Shown here in pieces: positions 44,701-54,065 of a stretch of 64,000 bases of DNA. Within the stretch, counting starts at the first letter, position 1; every line of letters begins with the position of its first letter. Source of the DNA: Streptomyces reniochalinae (GTDB lineage: Bacteria > Actinomycetota > Actinomycetes > Streptomycetales > Streptomycetaceae); contig NZ_QOIM01000033.1 in assembly GCF_003323735.1 (NCBI RefSeq), positions 124,001 through 188,000 of the forward strand. The letters are read 5' to 3'. A model generated the notes under the pieces. That model was not told the origin of the DNA and ran no database searches. It worked only from the letters and a program-made list of their open reading frames with translations. A program made the translations under genes and the position numbers.

Positions 44701-44938
44701 CGAGGGCGACGAGCACGGGTATGAGCAGGATCGCGTTCAGCCGGGTGGCCACGCGCCAGTTGCGCGCCGACCACCGGCTGCCACCGCCGGTGGCAGGCAC
44801 AGGGCGCGCGGCACCCTGTGGCCCGCGTGGCGCGGCGGGACGCGGCGGTGGGGTGAAGTTGCCCCGCGACTCCGCGGAGACGCCCCCCTCGGAGCGCTCC
44901 GGCGCCGGGCCCGGCGTACCCCTGGTCGTTCGCCTCAC
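41735..44938 (-). CDS. cvnA1: Conservon sensor histidine kinase-like protein CvnA, first copy
   Basis: Membrane sensor of a conservon, about 1067 residues. Helix 1 is about residues 62-82 (LNAILLIPVLVALVFGG), then an extracellular NIT-type (nitrate/nitrite-sensor-like) domain with ALIDERDRTAEPLLKG, helix 2 AIINSAIVLVALLLAFVVAG, a HAMP region, FRMDHLATRMRRNGENLLVLAG, and a HATPase domain with N box LLAELLENAASFSSPQ, VEIHDKGIGL and MGLFVVGRLADRHGI. The C-terminal 330 residues are Gly/Pro/Gln/Ser-rich and disordered, ending GLPRRVPRANLVAGAAEENQ and RGRLSNLHRGIRQGR. The GTG at 44938 (GAGAGG 11 bases upstream) is preferred over the GTG at 44950, whose own site would overlap it. Confidence 0.94.
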   Translation of the reverse strand: MRRTTRGTPGPAPERSEGGVSAESRGNFTPPPRPAAPRGPQGAARPVPATGGGSRWSARNWRVATRLNAILLIPVLVALVFGGFKVESDIAAWQDAKEAQRTAELVEAAADYGNALIDERDRTAEPLLKGKRDTSEVKKARDATDAAAKKFKRAATHLPDNPGLKRRLAAFEKAEPKLPALRTAAFSGELSGVQTEEGYVDVQHPLMEFANELGLGTGNVTSYGRTVYAISLAKAAESLQRSLGTHLLVKPGPSAKDKEAQLTALASYHYLERIALGEYTSGGRPEDVDLLKEQVAKAKKAGSARVQAAREKATASGRKFVAPPSMDAMVKAIGSGASARELRAKGITTDSWFATSTATFDAYRAVESKLTRDAVAETESIASDARRDAIINSAIVLVALLLAFVVAGRMARAMSLNMRALRAAAFDVAQQRLPMLVDQLSRTDPGRVDTRVAPIPLTSRDEIGEVARAFDQVHREAVRLAAEQAMLRGNVNAIFTNLSRRNQGLIERQLGLVTEMENSEADPDQLEKLFRMDHLATRMRRNGENLLVLAGEEPGRRWTEPVPLVDILRAASSEVEHYERIEITGIPETDIHGQVVNDLVHLLAELLENAASFSSPQSKVRVTATRLPDGRMMVEIHDKGIGLTAEDFADINHKLANPPTVDAAVSQRMGLFVVGRLADRHGIRVQLRPSGEQAGTTSLVMLPDVITHGGGGEEGLEEDFTVSRIVPEHQNEGARPVHDDSRSAAELGFDDSRYGASAPSLPRGPADRQRFPAEGTGTTEFQQQPHFPEQRGPLPGQGGGYPQGYEPSGEIAAQQYAGAGHDQQFDQQYGQPYGPSQSQDPFASPHDQPYATGHPQSFDGSGARLPGAPEQQDARSQLSPYESQYGSPQPEAESSVGMAETDAERVGFDRQGPLPSSYRTTTEAGLPRREPGRAQQEGDGGAGGPDPAHGGQAPFAQSERPSSPDETGMPRRNENDERWDRAGQLRDPQAGGITTSGLPRRVPRANLVAGAAEENQRGGPSVSRAPEDVRGRLSNLHRGIRQGRTAGDPDQTDRQGFGPGSTYDQER

Positions 44939-45290
44939 TCGACTTCTCACCTCTCGGTGCGCGACGCCTTCGGACGTACTGCGCCTGCGCTACTGCTGAG
45001 TTCAGGGAATTCCAGCACGTCAAAGCCGCCCCGTCCAAACACCTGGCGGATTACGGAGGGCTACGGAAGGCGAAGAGAGCAGCGCGGAGCCGACGACAGA
45101 AAAACGGGCATTGGGGCCGTGCGGCGCCAAATGGCCCGGCATTCGTGCGCAGAGCGAAACGTTCCGCACGCCCGGCGTGTTCAGCCGGGCGCGATTCTCT
45201 TTCGAAACGTTATGAACGTGAAGCCGCGACGGCTGCCGGACATGGCGAAAAACACAGCGCGGCCCTGCCCGGGGCGTCGGACGTAGGGCG
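44939..45290. other. Intergenic region between the two conservons
   Basis: 352 bases, noticeably poorer in G+C than the genes. Near the second conservon's end an 8-bp hairpin CGCCCGGC/GCCGGGCG (45169-45191) may end its transcription. GAAACGTT occurs twice (about 45156 and 45203). The cvnA1 promoter must lie here, but I could not fix -10/-35 boxes. No coding region. Confidence 0.4.
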
Positions 45291-45962
45291 CTACTTGAGG
45301 CGGGCGAGCAGTGCGTGCTCCACCAGCGTGATCAGCCCGCTCTTGGCCTCGGCCCGGTGGCGGGCGTCGGTGATGATGATCGGCGCGTCGGGACCGATCT
45401 GCAGCGCCTCGCGGACCTCCTCAGGAGAGTAGGGCTGGTGCCCGTCGAACCCGTTGAGGGCGATGATGAACGGCAGCCCGCTGTTCTCGAAGTAGTCCAC
45501 CGCGGGGAAGCAGTCCGCCAGCCGGCGGGTGTCCACCAGCACCACGGCACCGATGGCACCGCGCACCAGGTCGTCCCACATGAACCAGAACCGGTCCTGA
45601 CCCGGCGTACCGAACAGGTACAGGATCAGGTCGTCGTCGAGCGTGATGCGGCCGAAGTCCATCGCCACCGTCGTGGTGGTCTTGCCACCGGTGTGGGTCA
45701 GGTCGTCGATACCGGCCGAGGCCGAGGTCATCACGGCCTCGGTACGCAGCGGGTTGATCTCCGAGACCGCGCCGACGAAGGTCGTCTTGCCCACGCCGAA
45801 ACCGCCGGCCACCACGATCTTCGCGGAGGTCGTCGAACGCGCGGGCGCGGGCACCCCGAAACCCTGCTGGCCGTGCTGGCCCATGGAGCCCATCGGACCC
45901 ACCGGCGGGGCCGGCTGCCGCCCGGCCGGGTCCATCTGCGGGCTAGAGCTTGCGAAGTCCAC
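45291..45962 (-). CDS. cvnD2: Conservon GTPase CvnD, second copy
   Basis: Second Ras-like conservon GTPase, 223 residues. It is about 25 residues longer than the first copy because of a Pro/Gly/Met/Gln-rich insert near the N-terminus (QPAPPVGPMGSMGQHGQQG). From ARSTTSAKIVVAGGFGVG onward it is almost identical to the first copy, with P-loop GGFGVGKTT, FGTPGQDRFWFM and ALNGFDGHQPYSPEEV. It overlaps cvnC2 by 20 bases, as in the first conservon. Bases 45475-45632 are identical to cvnD1. Confidence 0.96.
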   Translation of the reverse strand: MDFASSSPQMDPAGRQPAPPVGPMGSMGQHGQQGFGVPAPARSTTSAKIVVAGGFGVGKTTFVGAVSEINPLRTEAVMTSASAGIDDLTHTGGKTTTTVAMDFGRITLDDDLILYLFGTPGQDRFWFMWDDLVRGAIGAVVLVDTRRLADCFPAVDYFENSGLPFIIALNGFDGHQPYSPEEVREALQIGPDAPIIITDARHRAEAKSGLITLVEHALLARLK

Positions 45963-46356
45963 TGAGCACCCTTTCCAGCAGCGTCACATCGGGGGTACCG
46001 CCCGGGTCCGAGGCACTGCCCGGCTGGTGGATGGCCACCATGCCGGCCTCGGCGAGGTCGGCGACGAGGATCCTGGCCACCCCCAGCGGGATGGCCAGCA
46101 GCGCGGAGACCTCCGCGACCGACTTGACCTCCCGGCACAGGTGGCAGATCCGCTGGTGCTCCGGGAGCAGCCCCTGCAACTGCATCGGGTCCGCGTTGCT
46201 GCTCACCAGGGCCTCTATGGCGAGCTGGTAGCGCGGCCTGGTGCGCCCGCCGGTCATGGCGTAGGGACGCACCAGCGGCTGGTCGCCCTCACCACCGTAC
46301 GGCGCATGGGCGTTGTACGCGCCGTACGGGTCGTGCGAGGCGGGCGGCGGGGTCAT
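45943..46356 (-). CDS. cvnC2: Conservon protein CvnC (DUF742), second copy
   Basis: A 137-residue DUF742 protein, the normal short length. MTPPPASHDPYGAYNAHAPYG, then DQPLVRPYAMTGGRTRPRYQLAIEAL, HQRICHLCREVKSVAEVSALLA, IPLGVARILVADLAEAGMVAIHQPG and LLERVLSGLRKL. It has no Pro/Gln repeat region, unlike the first copy. The ATG at 46356 has GGAGGA directly upstream. Confidence 0.96.
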   Translation of the reverse strand: MTPPPASHDPYGAYNAHAPYGGEGDQPLVRPYAMTGGRTRPRYQLAIEALVSSNADPMQLQGLLPEHQRICHLCREVKSVAEVSALLAIPLGVARILVADLAEAGMVAIHQPGSASDPGGTPDVTLLERVLSGLRKL

Positions 46357-46423
46357 GGCTCCTCCGAGCGAGGCATGGGGTCGGCGGGCGGACTGTGGTG
46401 CTCAGGTGGGGGGAGCGTGACGA

Positions 46424-46846
46424 TCAGTTGAGAATGCTTCCCTGGAGTTCCGCGCGTACGTCCGGAGTGAGTACGCTTCCGGCACGGTCCACCAACAGCG
46501 CCATCTCGTAGCCGACTAGGCCGATGTCCGCTTCCGGGTGGGCGAGGACGGCGAGTGAGGAACCGTCGGAGATGGCCATGATGAAGAGGAATCCCCTCTC
46601 CATCTCCACCACGGTCTGATTGACGACACCGCCCTCGAAGATCCGCGACGCACCCGACGTCAGCGAGGACAGCCCCGAGGCGACCGCCGCCAGCTGGTCG
46701 GCACGGTCCCGGGGGAACCCTTCCGACATGGCCAGAAGCAGGCCGTCGGCGGAGACCACCACCGTGTGCGACACCCCGGGGGTGTTCTCCACGAAGTTGG
46801 TGATCAACCAGTTCAGATTCTGCGCAGCCTGGCTCATCGGACTCAA
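46424..46846 (-). CDS. cvnB2: Conservon roadblock/LC7 protein CvnB, second copy
   Basis: A 140-residue roadblock/LC7 protein nearly identical to the first copy (MSQAAQNLNWLITNFVENT onward; differences such as SGLSSLTSGA and RAGSVLTPDVRAELQGSILN). It begins at a TTG directly after the cvnA2 stop with AGGAG 6 bases upstream inside cvnA2; an ATG 9 bases later is the alternative. Coupled translation of CvnA and CvnB is therefore likely. Confidence 0.95.
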   Translation of the reverse strand: MSPMSQAAQNLNWLITNFVENTPGVSHTVVVSADGLLLAMSEGFPRDRADQLAAVASGLSSLTSGASRIFEGGVVNQTVVEMERGFLFIMAISDGSSLAVLAHPEADIGLVGYEMALLVDRAGSVLTPDVRAELQGSILN

Positions 46847-49800
46847 CTAACGCTCCTGCTGATAGGTGGGGCCTGCGCCGTGGGTGTCCGTACCGGCCTG
46901 TCGGCCCTGCTGGACGCCACGGCGGAGATTGGTCAGCCGGCCACGCACGTCGTTGGGCGCGCGGGAGACCTGTGGACCGGACTGTGCGGTGGACTGCTGC
47001 TGTGCGGTACCCGCCACCAGGTTGGCGCGGGGCACACGGCGCGGCAGACCCGAGGTCGTGACGCCGCCGGCAGCGGGCTCACGCAGCTGCTCGGCACGCC
47101 GCCAGCGCTCGTCGTTGGGCGAGGCTCCCCAGTTGCCGGCGTCGGGCGCCGCGCCGTGGGAGGCCGCCGGATCGCCCTCGGCGACAGCGCCGTCGCTCCC
47201 GGCGGGAGCGCCCGGGGTGGACCGGCGCTGCGGCAGCGGCGGCACCGCCGAGGCGGGCTGCCCGGGGCGGGGAGCAAACGCCGGGGCGGGCTGCCGCCCG
47301 TTGCCCTGCGTACCGCTGCCGTCGTCCGCCGGGCCCGGACGGCCCTCGTACGGCTGTGCCTGCGGGGTGGGCTCCCCCGCGCCACGGAACCAGTTGGACT
47401 CCATGGAGGCGAAGATCGGAGTCGGTGCGTCCTGCGGGGCCGGGGGCCCGGAGGGTATGCCGTCCGAGTAACCGGTGCCGGGCTGCTGCGGCCGCGCGTG
47501 CTCGCCGGTGCCCTCGGGCTCGTCGTGGCCGCGCGGCGCTTCGGCGTCCTGCGGCGGACCCTGCTCGGGCCGCGCCCAGCTCGGGCGGCTCTGCGACGCG
47601 TCGGCCGTGTCCGCCGGCTGCGGCGGCGCGAACTGGCCCGTGTGACCCGGCCCGTCGGGCCTGCCGGGGCCGGCGTACTCGCCGGTGTCCGAAGGGGAAG
47701 GCGCCTGCGGATACTCACCCGTGTCCGCCGGGCCACCCGGCTGCCGCGGCAGCGCGAACTGGCCGGTGTCCGTGGGAGGGGACTGCTGCGGGAACTGGCC
47801 GGTGTCCGTGGGACCCGACTGCTGCGGCAGCGCGAACTGGCCGGTGTCCGTGGGAGGCGGGAACTGGCCGGTGTCCGTCGGACCCGACTGCTGCGGGAAC
47901 CCGCCCGTGGAGTAGGGGTCGGCCGGCTGCGCGTACTGGCCGGTGTCCGAGGGACCGTCCGGCGCGATCCGCGGAATCTCGCTCGTGCTGCCGGGACCCT
48001 GAGACGGAGAACCCTGCTGCGGGAAGCGGCCGGTGTCGGCCGGTCCTGCCGGCCCCTGCTCCAGCGCGAACTGGCCCGTCCCCCTGGACGCGTCCGGCTG
48101 CGGGAATCCGCCCGTGGACTCGGGGCCGCCCGGTTGCGCGTACTGGCCGGTGTCCGAGGGACCGTCCGGCGCGATCCGCGGAATCTCGCTCGTGCTGCCG
48201 GGACCCTGAGACGGAGAACCCTGCTGCGGGAAGCGGCCCGCCCGGCCCGCGTCGCCGGCGCTGATACGCGGGAACTGGCTCGTGCTGCCCGGGCCCTCGT
48301 CCTGCGCGGGGGCGCCCGACTGCGCGGGGCCGCCAGGCTGGGCGAACTGGCCGGTCTCGGCGGGGCCGCTCGAGCGCTGCTCCAGCGCGAACCGGTCCGT
48401 GCCGTCCTGCTGTGGGGCACCGGCGGCCTCGCTCGCCCCGCCGGGGAGCTGGCCGGCGGGGCCGCCGCGGGTGGGCAGCGGGGGTTGCGGGGCACCGGCG
48501 CCGCTCGGGCCCGCGGGGGCCTCGCCCGGACGGGCCGGGCTCGGCGGGGCTCCGAAGAAGTTCACGGCGCTGCCGCCCGAGGCGCCCTGCGCACCGCCCC
48601 CGCCCGGCAGCGCCGGACGGGCGCCGCCGCCGTTCTGGCCGCGCGTGGGCAGGGCGCCCAGCCGCGAGCCGCCCTGGCCCAGGGAGCCGGCTCCGGCTCC
48701 CGCGCCGGTGCCCGCGGACGGCGCACCGGGCGTGCCGCCCTGCGGGCCGCGCTGGAGGGCCGCCGCGAGGTTGCCGCCCTTGCTGCCGCCGCGCTGCTGC
48801 GCGGGCGGCGGTCCGCTTTGGCCGCCGGGCGCACCGGCGCGTCCCTTGGCGCCCTGTGCGACGTCGATGGGGAGCATGACCAGCGCGGTCGTGCCACCGG
48901 AGTCGGAGGGGCGCAGCTGGATGCGGATGCCGTGCCGCAGCGAGAGGCGGCCGACCACGAACAGGCCCATGCGGCGGGAGACGGACACGTCCACCGTCGG
49001 CGGGTTGGCCAGCCGCTCGTTGATCGCGGACAGGTCCTCGGGCGAGAGCCCGATGCCGGTGTCGTGGATCTCGATGAGGACCCGGCCGTCGGGCAGCGCG
49101 TGCCCGGTGACCTTGACCTTGGTCTGCGGTGAGGAGAACGAGGTGGCGTTCTCCAGCAGCTCGGCGAGGAGGTGGACGAGGTCGTTGACGACGCGTCCCG
49201 CGACCTCGGTCGCCGGAACGGAGTTGAGCTCGATGCGCTCGTACTGCTCCACCTCGGAGGCGGCGGCACGCAGCACGTCGACCAGCGGGACCGGGCGTGT
49301 CCAGCGCCTTCCGGGCTCCTCGCCCGCGAGGACCAGCAGGTTCTCGCCGTTGCGGCGCATGCGGGTGGCGAGGTGGTCGAGCTTGAAGAGCGAGGAGAGC
49401 TGGTCGGGGTCGGCCTCACGGGACTCCAGCTCGGAGATGAGCGAGAGCTGGCGCTGGATCAGGCCCTGGCTGCGGCGCGAGAGGTTGGTGAACATCGCGT
49501 TGACGTTGCCCCGCAGCAGCGCCTGCTCGCCGGCGAGGCGGACCGCCTCGCGGTGGACGTCGTCGAACGCGGAGGCCACCTTGCCGATCTCGTCCCGGCT
49601 GTGGACGCCGACGGACTCGACGGAGGTGTCGACGTCCTGCGGCTCGGCCTCGGACATCTGCTTGACCAGCTCGGGCAGCCGCTTGCGGGCGACGTCCTGC
49701 GCGGTGTCCTGGAGGCGGCGCAGCGAGCGGACCATGGAACGGGCGACGACGAACGCGCCCACCAGCGAGATGCCCAGCACGAGCAGGATGAGCGCACCGC

Positions 49801-51037
49801 TGATCAGCGCCTCGCGCTGCGCCTCGGAGCGCAGCTCGCGGGCCTGCTGCTCCATCTTCTCCAGCAGCGTGTGCTCGATCTTGCGCATCGCCTGGATCTT
49901 GGACTCGTCCTGGTCCATCCAGTCGACGTAGGTGCGGCGCTGCTTCTTGATCGCGTCGGGGCTGTGCAGCATCCGGTCGCGGTACTTGTTCGCCATGACG
50001 ACGTTGACGTCGCTGCCGCCGAGCGGCTTGAGGAGCTCGTCGGTCTCGCCCGCGCCGTAGATCTGGCCGAAGCTGTCGAGCTCGGCGCCCTCGCTGTCGG
50101 TGGCGGTCCTGGCGAACAGCCGGTCGCTCTCGGACAGCTTGGGGGTGGGCTGGTGGGCCAGGCCCGCGGAGATGATGGCCCGCTGGATGGAGGCGTACTC
50201 CTTGGCGCTGGAGAACGCGGCCAGGGCGCGGGTGCTGCGGATCATCTCCGAGTTGCTCGTCGCCTGCGCCATGTCCTGCGAGAGGGAGAGCAGGGACTCG
50301 ATGAGCTGGTTGTAGGAGGTGACCGTCTGGGAGACGTACTCCGGGTTCTCGTAGGCGCGCTCGCGGATCGTGTTGATCGCGGTGAGCTGGCGGGTGATGT
50401 CCAAGACGGTGGACTGGACGCCCGCCATCACCTTGTCGCTGCCGTCGATGTCGCCGGTGGTCTCCTTGAAGGACTGGAACGCCTTGTCGGTGTCCTCGCG
50501 GGCGCCGACGACGACGTCGTCCTTCTGGTTCCCCGTGCTGACCAGGGGGCCAGCCGAGCGGTCGCGCTCCTCCTGGAGGGCGGCGGCGAGCTCGGTCGCC
50601 TGCTCCGTCATCTCGGTGAGGCGCTTCATGTTGTCGAGCTGGTCGACGTTCTGGAGCGAGTCGGAGATGCGCAGGCCGCCGAGTGTGGTGGCCGCGATGA
50701 CGGGGAGGGCGAGCAGGGAGACCAGGCGCGTACTGATGTGCCAGTTGCGCAGCGCCATGCGCGAGCCCGGGTCGGGGGCCGGGGAAGAGACCGAGGAGGC
50801 CGAGGCGGCGCTCTTGCCGCTCCCGTTCTTCGCGGCCTTGCCCGTCTTTCCGGGCTTGCCGGCCTTGTCGGCCTTCGCCGCGGCGCCCTTCTCGCCGCTC
50901 ACCTGCTGACCGGAGGGCGTGCCCTGACCTTGGGGCCCGCCGTCCTGGGCGCGCTGAGGCTGGGACCCGCGGTCGGCTGAGCCGCGCGCCTCCGGGGCTC
51001 CCTCAGCGCTGCCATCCCTCTTGAAACGTCCCTGCAC
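46847..51037 (-). CDS. cvnA2: Conservon sensor histidine kinase-like protein CvnA, second copy
   Basis: Large membrane sensor, about 1396 residues. It starts VQGRFKRDGSAEGAPEARG, has a Lys/Ala/Gly-rich cytoplasmic start, helix 1 (RLVSLLALPVIAATTLGGL), a NIT-type extracellular domain (ALQEERDRSAGPLVSTG), helix 2 (ALISGALILLVLGISLVGAFVVA), HAMP, LDHLATRMRRNGENLLVLAG and HATPase boxes LLAELLENATSFSSPQ, IEIHDTGIGL and MGLFVVGRLSLRHGI. The C-terminal 600 residues are disordered, with over a dozen DTG(Q/E/R)(F/Y) units and a 69-residue duplication. The GTG at 51037 has AGAGG 11 bases upstream, as in the first copy; the ATG at 51118 is less likely. Confidence 0.94.
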   Translation of the reverse strand: MQGRFKRDGSAEGAPEARGSADRGSQPQRAQDGGPQGQGTPSGQQVSGEKGAAAKADKAGKPGKTGKAAKNGSGKSAASASSVSSPAPDPGSRMALRNWHISTRLVSLLALPVIAATTLGGLRISDSLQNVDQLDNMKRLTEMTEQATELAAALQEERDRSAGPLVSTGNQKDDVVVGAREDTDKAFQSFKETTGDIDGSDKVMAGVQSTVLDITRQLTAINTIRERAYENPEYVSQTVTSYNQLIESLLSLSQDMAQATSNSEMIRSTRALAAFSSAKEYASIQRAIISAGLAHQPTPKLSESDRLFARTATDSEGAELDSFGQIYGAGETDELLKPLGGSDVNVVMANKYRDRMLHSPDAIKKQRRTYVDWMDQDESKIQAMRKIEHTLLEKMEQQARELRSEAQREALISGALILLVLGISLVGAFVVARSMVRSLRRLQDTAQDVARKRLPELVKQMSEAEPQDVDTSVESVGVHSRDEIGKVASAFDDVHREAVRLAGEQALLRGNVNAMFTNLSRRSQGLIQRQLSLISELESREADPDQLSSLFKLDHLATRMRRNGENLLVLAGEEPGRRWTRPVPLVDVLRAAASEVEQYERIELNSVPATEVAGRVVNDLVHLLAELLENATSFSSPQTKVKVTGHALPDGRVLIEIHDTGIGLSPEDLSAINERLANPPTVDVSVSRRMGLFVVGRLSLRHGIRIQLRPSDSGGTTALVMLPIDVAQGAKGRAGAPGGQSGPPPAQQRGGSKGGNLAAALQRGPQGGTPGAPSAGTGAGAGAGSLGQGGSRLGALPTRGQNGGGARPALPGGGGAQGASGGSAVNFFGAPPSPARPGEAPAGPSGAGAPQPPLPTRGGPAGQLPGGASEAAGAPQQDGTDRFALEQRSSGPAETGQFAQPGGPAQSGAPAQDEGPGSTSQFPRISAGDAGRAGRFPQQGSPSQGPGSTSEIPRIAPDGPSDTGQYAQPGGPESTGGFPQPDASRGTGQFALEQGPAGPADTGRFPQQGSPSQGPGSTSEIPRIAPDGPSDTGQYAQPADPYSTGGFPQQSGPTDTGQFPPPTDTGQFALPQQSGPTDTGQFPQQSPPTDTGQFALPRQPGGPADTGEYPQAPSPSDTGEYAGPGRPDGPGHTGQFAPPQPADTADASQSRPSWARPEQGPPQDAEAPRGHDEPEGTGEHARPQQPGTGYSDGIPSGPPAPQDAPTPIFASMESNWFRGAGEPTPQAQPYEGRPGPADDGSGTQGNGRQPAPAFAPRPGQPASAVPPLPQRRSTPGAPAGSDGAVAEGDPAASHGAAPDAGNWGASPNDERWRRAEQLREPAAGGVTTSGLPRRVPRANLVAGTAQQQSTAQSGPQVSRAPNDVRGRLTNLRRGVQQGRQAGTDTHGAGPTYQQER
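47928..48238. repeat. Exact 104-base direct repeat inside cvnA2
   Basis: Bases 47928-48031 and 48135-48238 are identical, with a period of 207 bases (69 codons, in frame). They encode RFPQQGSPSQGPGSTSEI... through SDTGQYAQP. Identity at silent positions points to a recent duplication. Confidence 0.9.
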
Positions 51038-51596
51038 TAGCGTCGCAACCTCTGGACCAGGCGTCCCCCCGTCGCGACGGCGGGACGGTATCGAGTCGTG
51101 GGGGTCCCAGGCCCCCATGGCGGTCGTGATGACCGGCGCGTCCCCTCAGCACCGTCGCGCGGCGCCGCATCTGCGTCCGACGCGCGCCGGTCATGTTTCG
51201 TCCTGCGGCGGTCCGTGGAATTCCAGCACAGTGCCGGATCCGCAACAAGGGCTGTGGATAACCACCGGCGATCAGTAACCATCCGCACTCGAATCCCTAC
51301 GGTGCGTCGAAATGGCGAAGTGGAATGCCGGACTTCTCCCGATCGAACATCCGCTCCCTCTGACCCGCCCACCATGACTGCAAGATCAACACTGTGCACG
51401 GATTGCCCTGTTGGCCCGCTCTGCCCGATTGAGTCGCCGGGCCGGCGATTCCTTATGTCGCTTTTGGTAACCGGCTGGTGAGGAAACTCACATGGCAAGC
51501 GTTGCCTAGGTCACGTTCGGGCGGGGAATAGCGGGCCTACTCTCGGCGTTTACATCTCACATCGAAATGACAAGCCGAGCGAGGTAAGGGCATCCA
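51038..51596. promoter_or_regulatory. Long divergent region cvnA2 / twin-motif gene
   Basis: 559 bases with lower G+C than the genes. The palindrome GGCAA-GCG-TTGCC lies at 51494-51506, about 90 bases before the small rightward gene, and could be an operator or overlap its promoter. A 35-codon frame at 51374-51481 was considered and judged non-coding. The promoters of the second conservon and of the small gene must be here. Confidence 0.4.
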
Positions 51597-51827
51597 GTGA
51601 AGTCCACACTGACCATGGGGAAGATAGCCAACCCGCGGCGCACCACCCTGGCGCACCTGAGCGACGCCGACGAGCTGACGGCTCGTGCGGTGCAGGCGGA
51701 CGCGGCGGAGCCGGACGCGGTGCAGGCATACGCCGCGCAGGGCGCAGCGCAGGACGCTGAGGACGCGCTCCCCAGCCAGACGGCCAACCCCCGCCGCACC
51801 ACGCTGGTGGACTCGCCGGTGAGCTGA
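51597..51827 (+). CDS. Small protein with duplicated ANPRRTTL motif
   Basis: A 76-residue protein I do not recognise. The octapeptide ANPRRTTL occurs at residues 11-18 and again at about 63-70. Between them is an acidic Ala/Asp/Gln-rich stretch (LSDADELTARAVQADAAEPDAVQAYAAQG). There is no Cys, no membrane segment and no signal peptide. The GTG at 51597 has GAGG and AAGGG 6-13 bases upstream. It diverges from the second conservon and converges with accE/accB. It could be a peptide precursor with repeated cores, a substrate or adaptor with two identical docking sites, or a phosphorylated regulator (RRTT). Confidence 0.7.
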   Translation: MKSTLTMGKIANPRRTTLAHLSDADELTARAVQADAAEPDAVQAYAAQGAAQDAEDALPSQTANPRRTTLVDSPVS

Positions 51828-51963
51828 GCGCGGCACACCGAGGCGCACACACCGAGGCGCGTGCCGGAACCCTGTCCCCGGGGTCCCCGCACGCGCCTCG
51901 GTCGTTCCAGGCCCGCGGCCGGCGCTCTGCCGTCCTCGCGTCCGCGCCCGCCGCTGCCGGCGC

Positions 51964-52221
51964 TCAGCCCTGCCAGCTGTGCGGCGCGCGGAAGCCGTGC
52001 TGGCGCTCCAGCCGGCGCCAGCCCGCCTTCGACGGGCGCCCACGGCGCGCGGGCGCCCGCGTCTGACCGGCCCGCGTCGTGGCGGCGGCACGGGCGAGCA
52101 GCAGCGCGGTGACCGCGGCCAGCTCCTCCGCGTTGGCCTGGCCCTTCTCGACGCGCACGACGCCGTCGGCCGTGGCGCCCGACGGGCCGGTACTGGCGGA
52201 CTCCTTGGGGGTCTCGTTCAT
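51964..52221 (-). CDS. accE: Acyl-CoA carboxylase epsilon subunit AccE
   Basis: Small subunit that stabilises and activates the Streptomyces acyl-CoA carboxylase complex. 85 residues: MNETPKESASTGPSG, then VVRVEKGQANAEELAAVTALLLARAAA, the typical epsilon helix, and a basic end WRRLERQHGFRAPHSWQG. The ATG at 52221 has GGGAG 5 bases upstream. It follows accB almost without a gap, and both form one operon. Confidence 0.95.
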   Translation of the reverse strand: MNETPKESASTGPSGATADGVVRVEKGQANAEELAAVTALLLARAAATTRAGQTRAPARRGRPSKAGWRRLERQHGFRAPHSWQG

Positions 52222-52232
52222 CAGTGCTCCCA

Positions 52233-53846
<1,614 letters not shown>

Positions 53847-54065
53847 GTATAGACCCTACGAAACCGCGGGCCTCACCGCCGTCGTCAGATTCGTACAGTC
53901 TCCGCGCCCGATTCATGGCAGCGCTGGACAGAACCCGCGAGGGGACATGGGGCCAAGCAGGGGATCCTCACATCACCGGTCCCGGTTGCTGTGGGGATTC
54001 CACAGCAACCGCGACCATGAGGGGACCGCGTGCCTCCGGTTGCCCTGCGGGCGGTCAGCCGCAGG

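Noticed and set aside
42092..45286. 1064-codon plus-strand frame opposite cvnA1
   Set aside because: Antisense shadow of the conservon kinase gene, with no ribosome site or family motif.
51374..51481. 35-codon frame with CxxC...C pattern in the cvnA2 upstream region
   Set aside because: Third positions are not G/C-rich and there is no ribosome binding site, unlike every real gene here.
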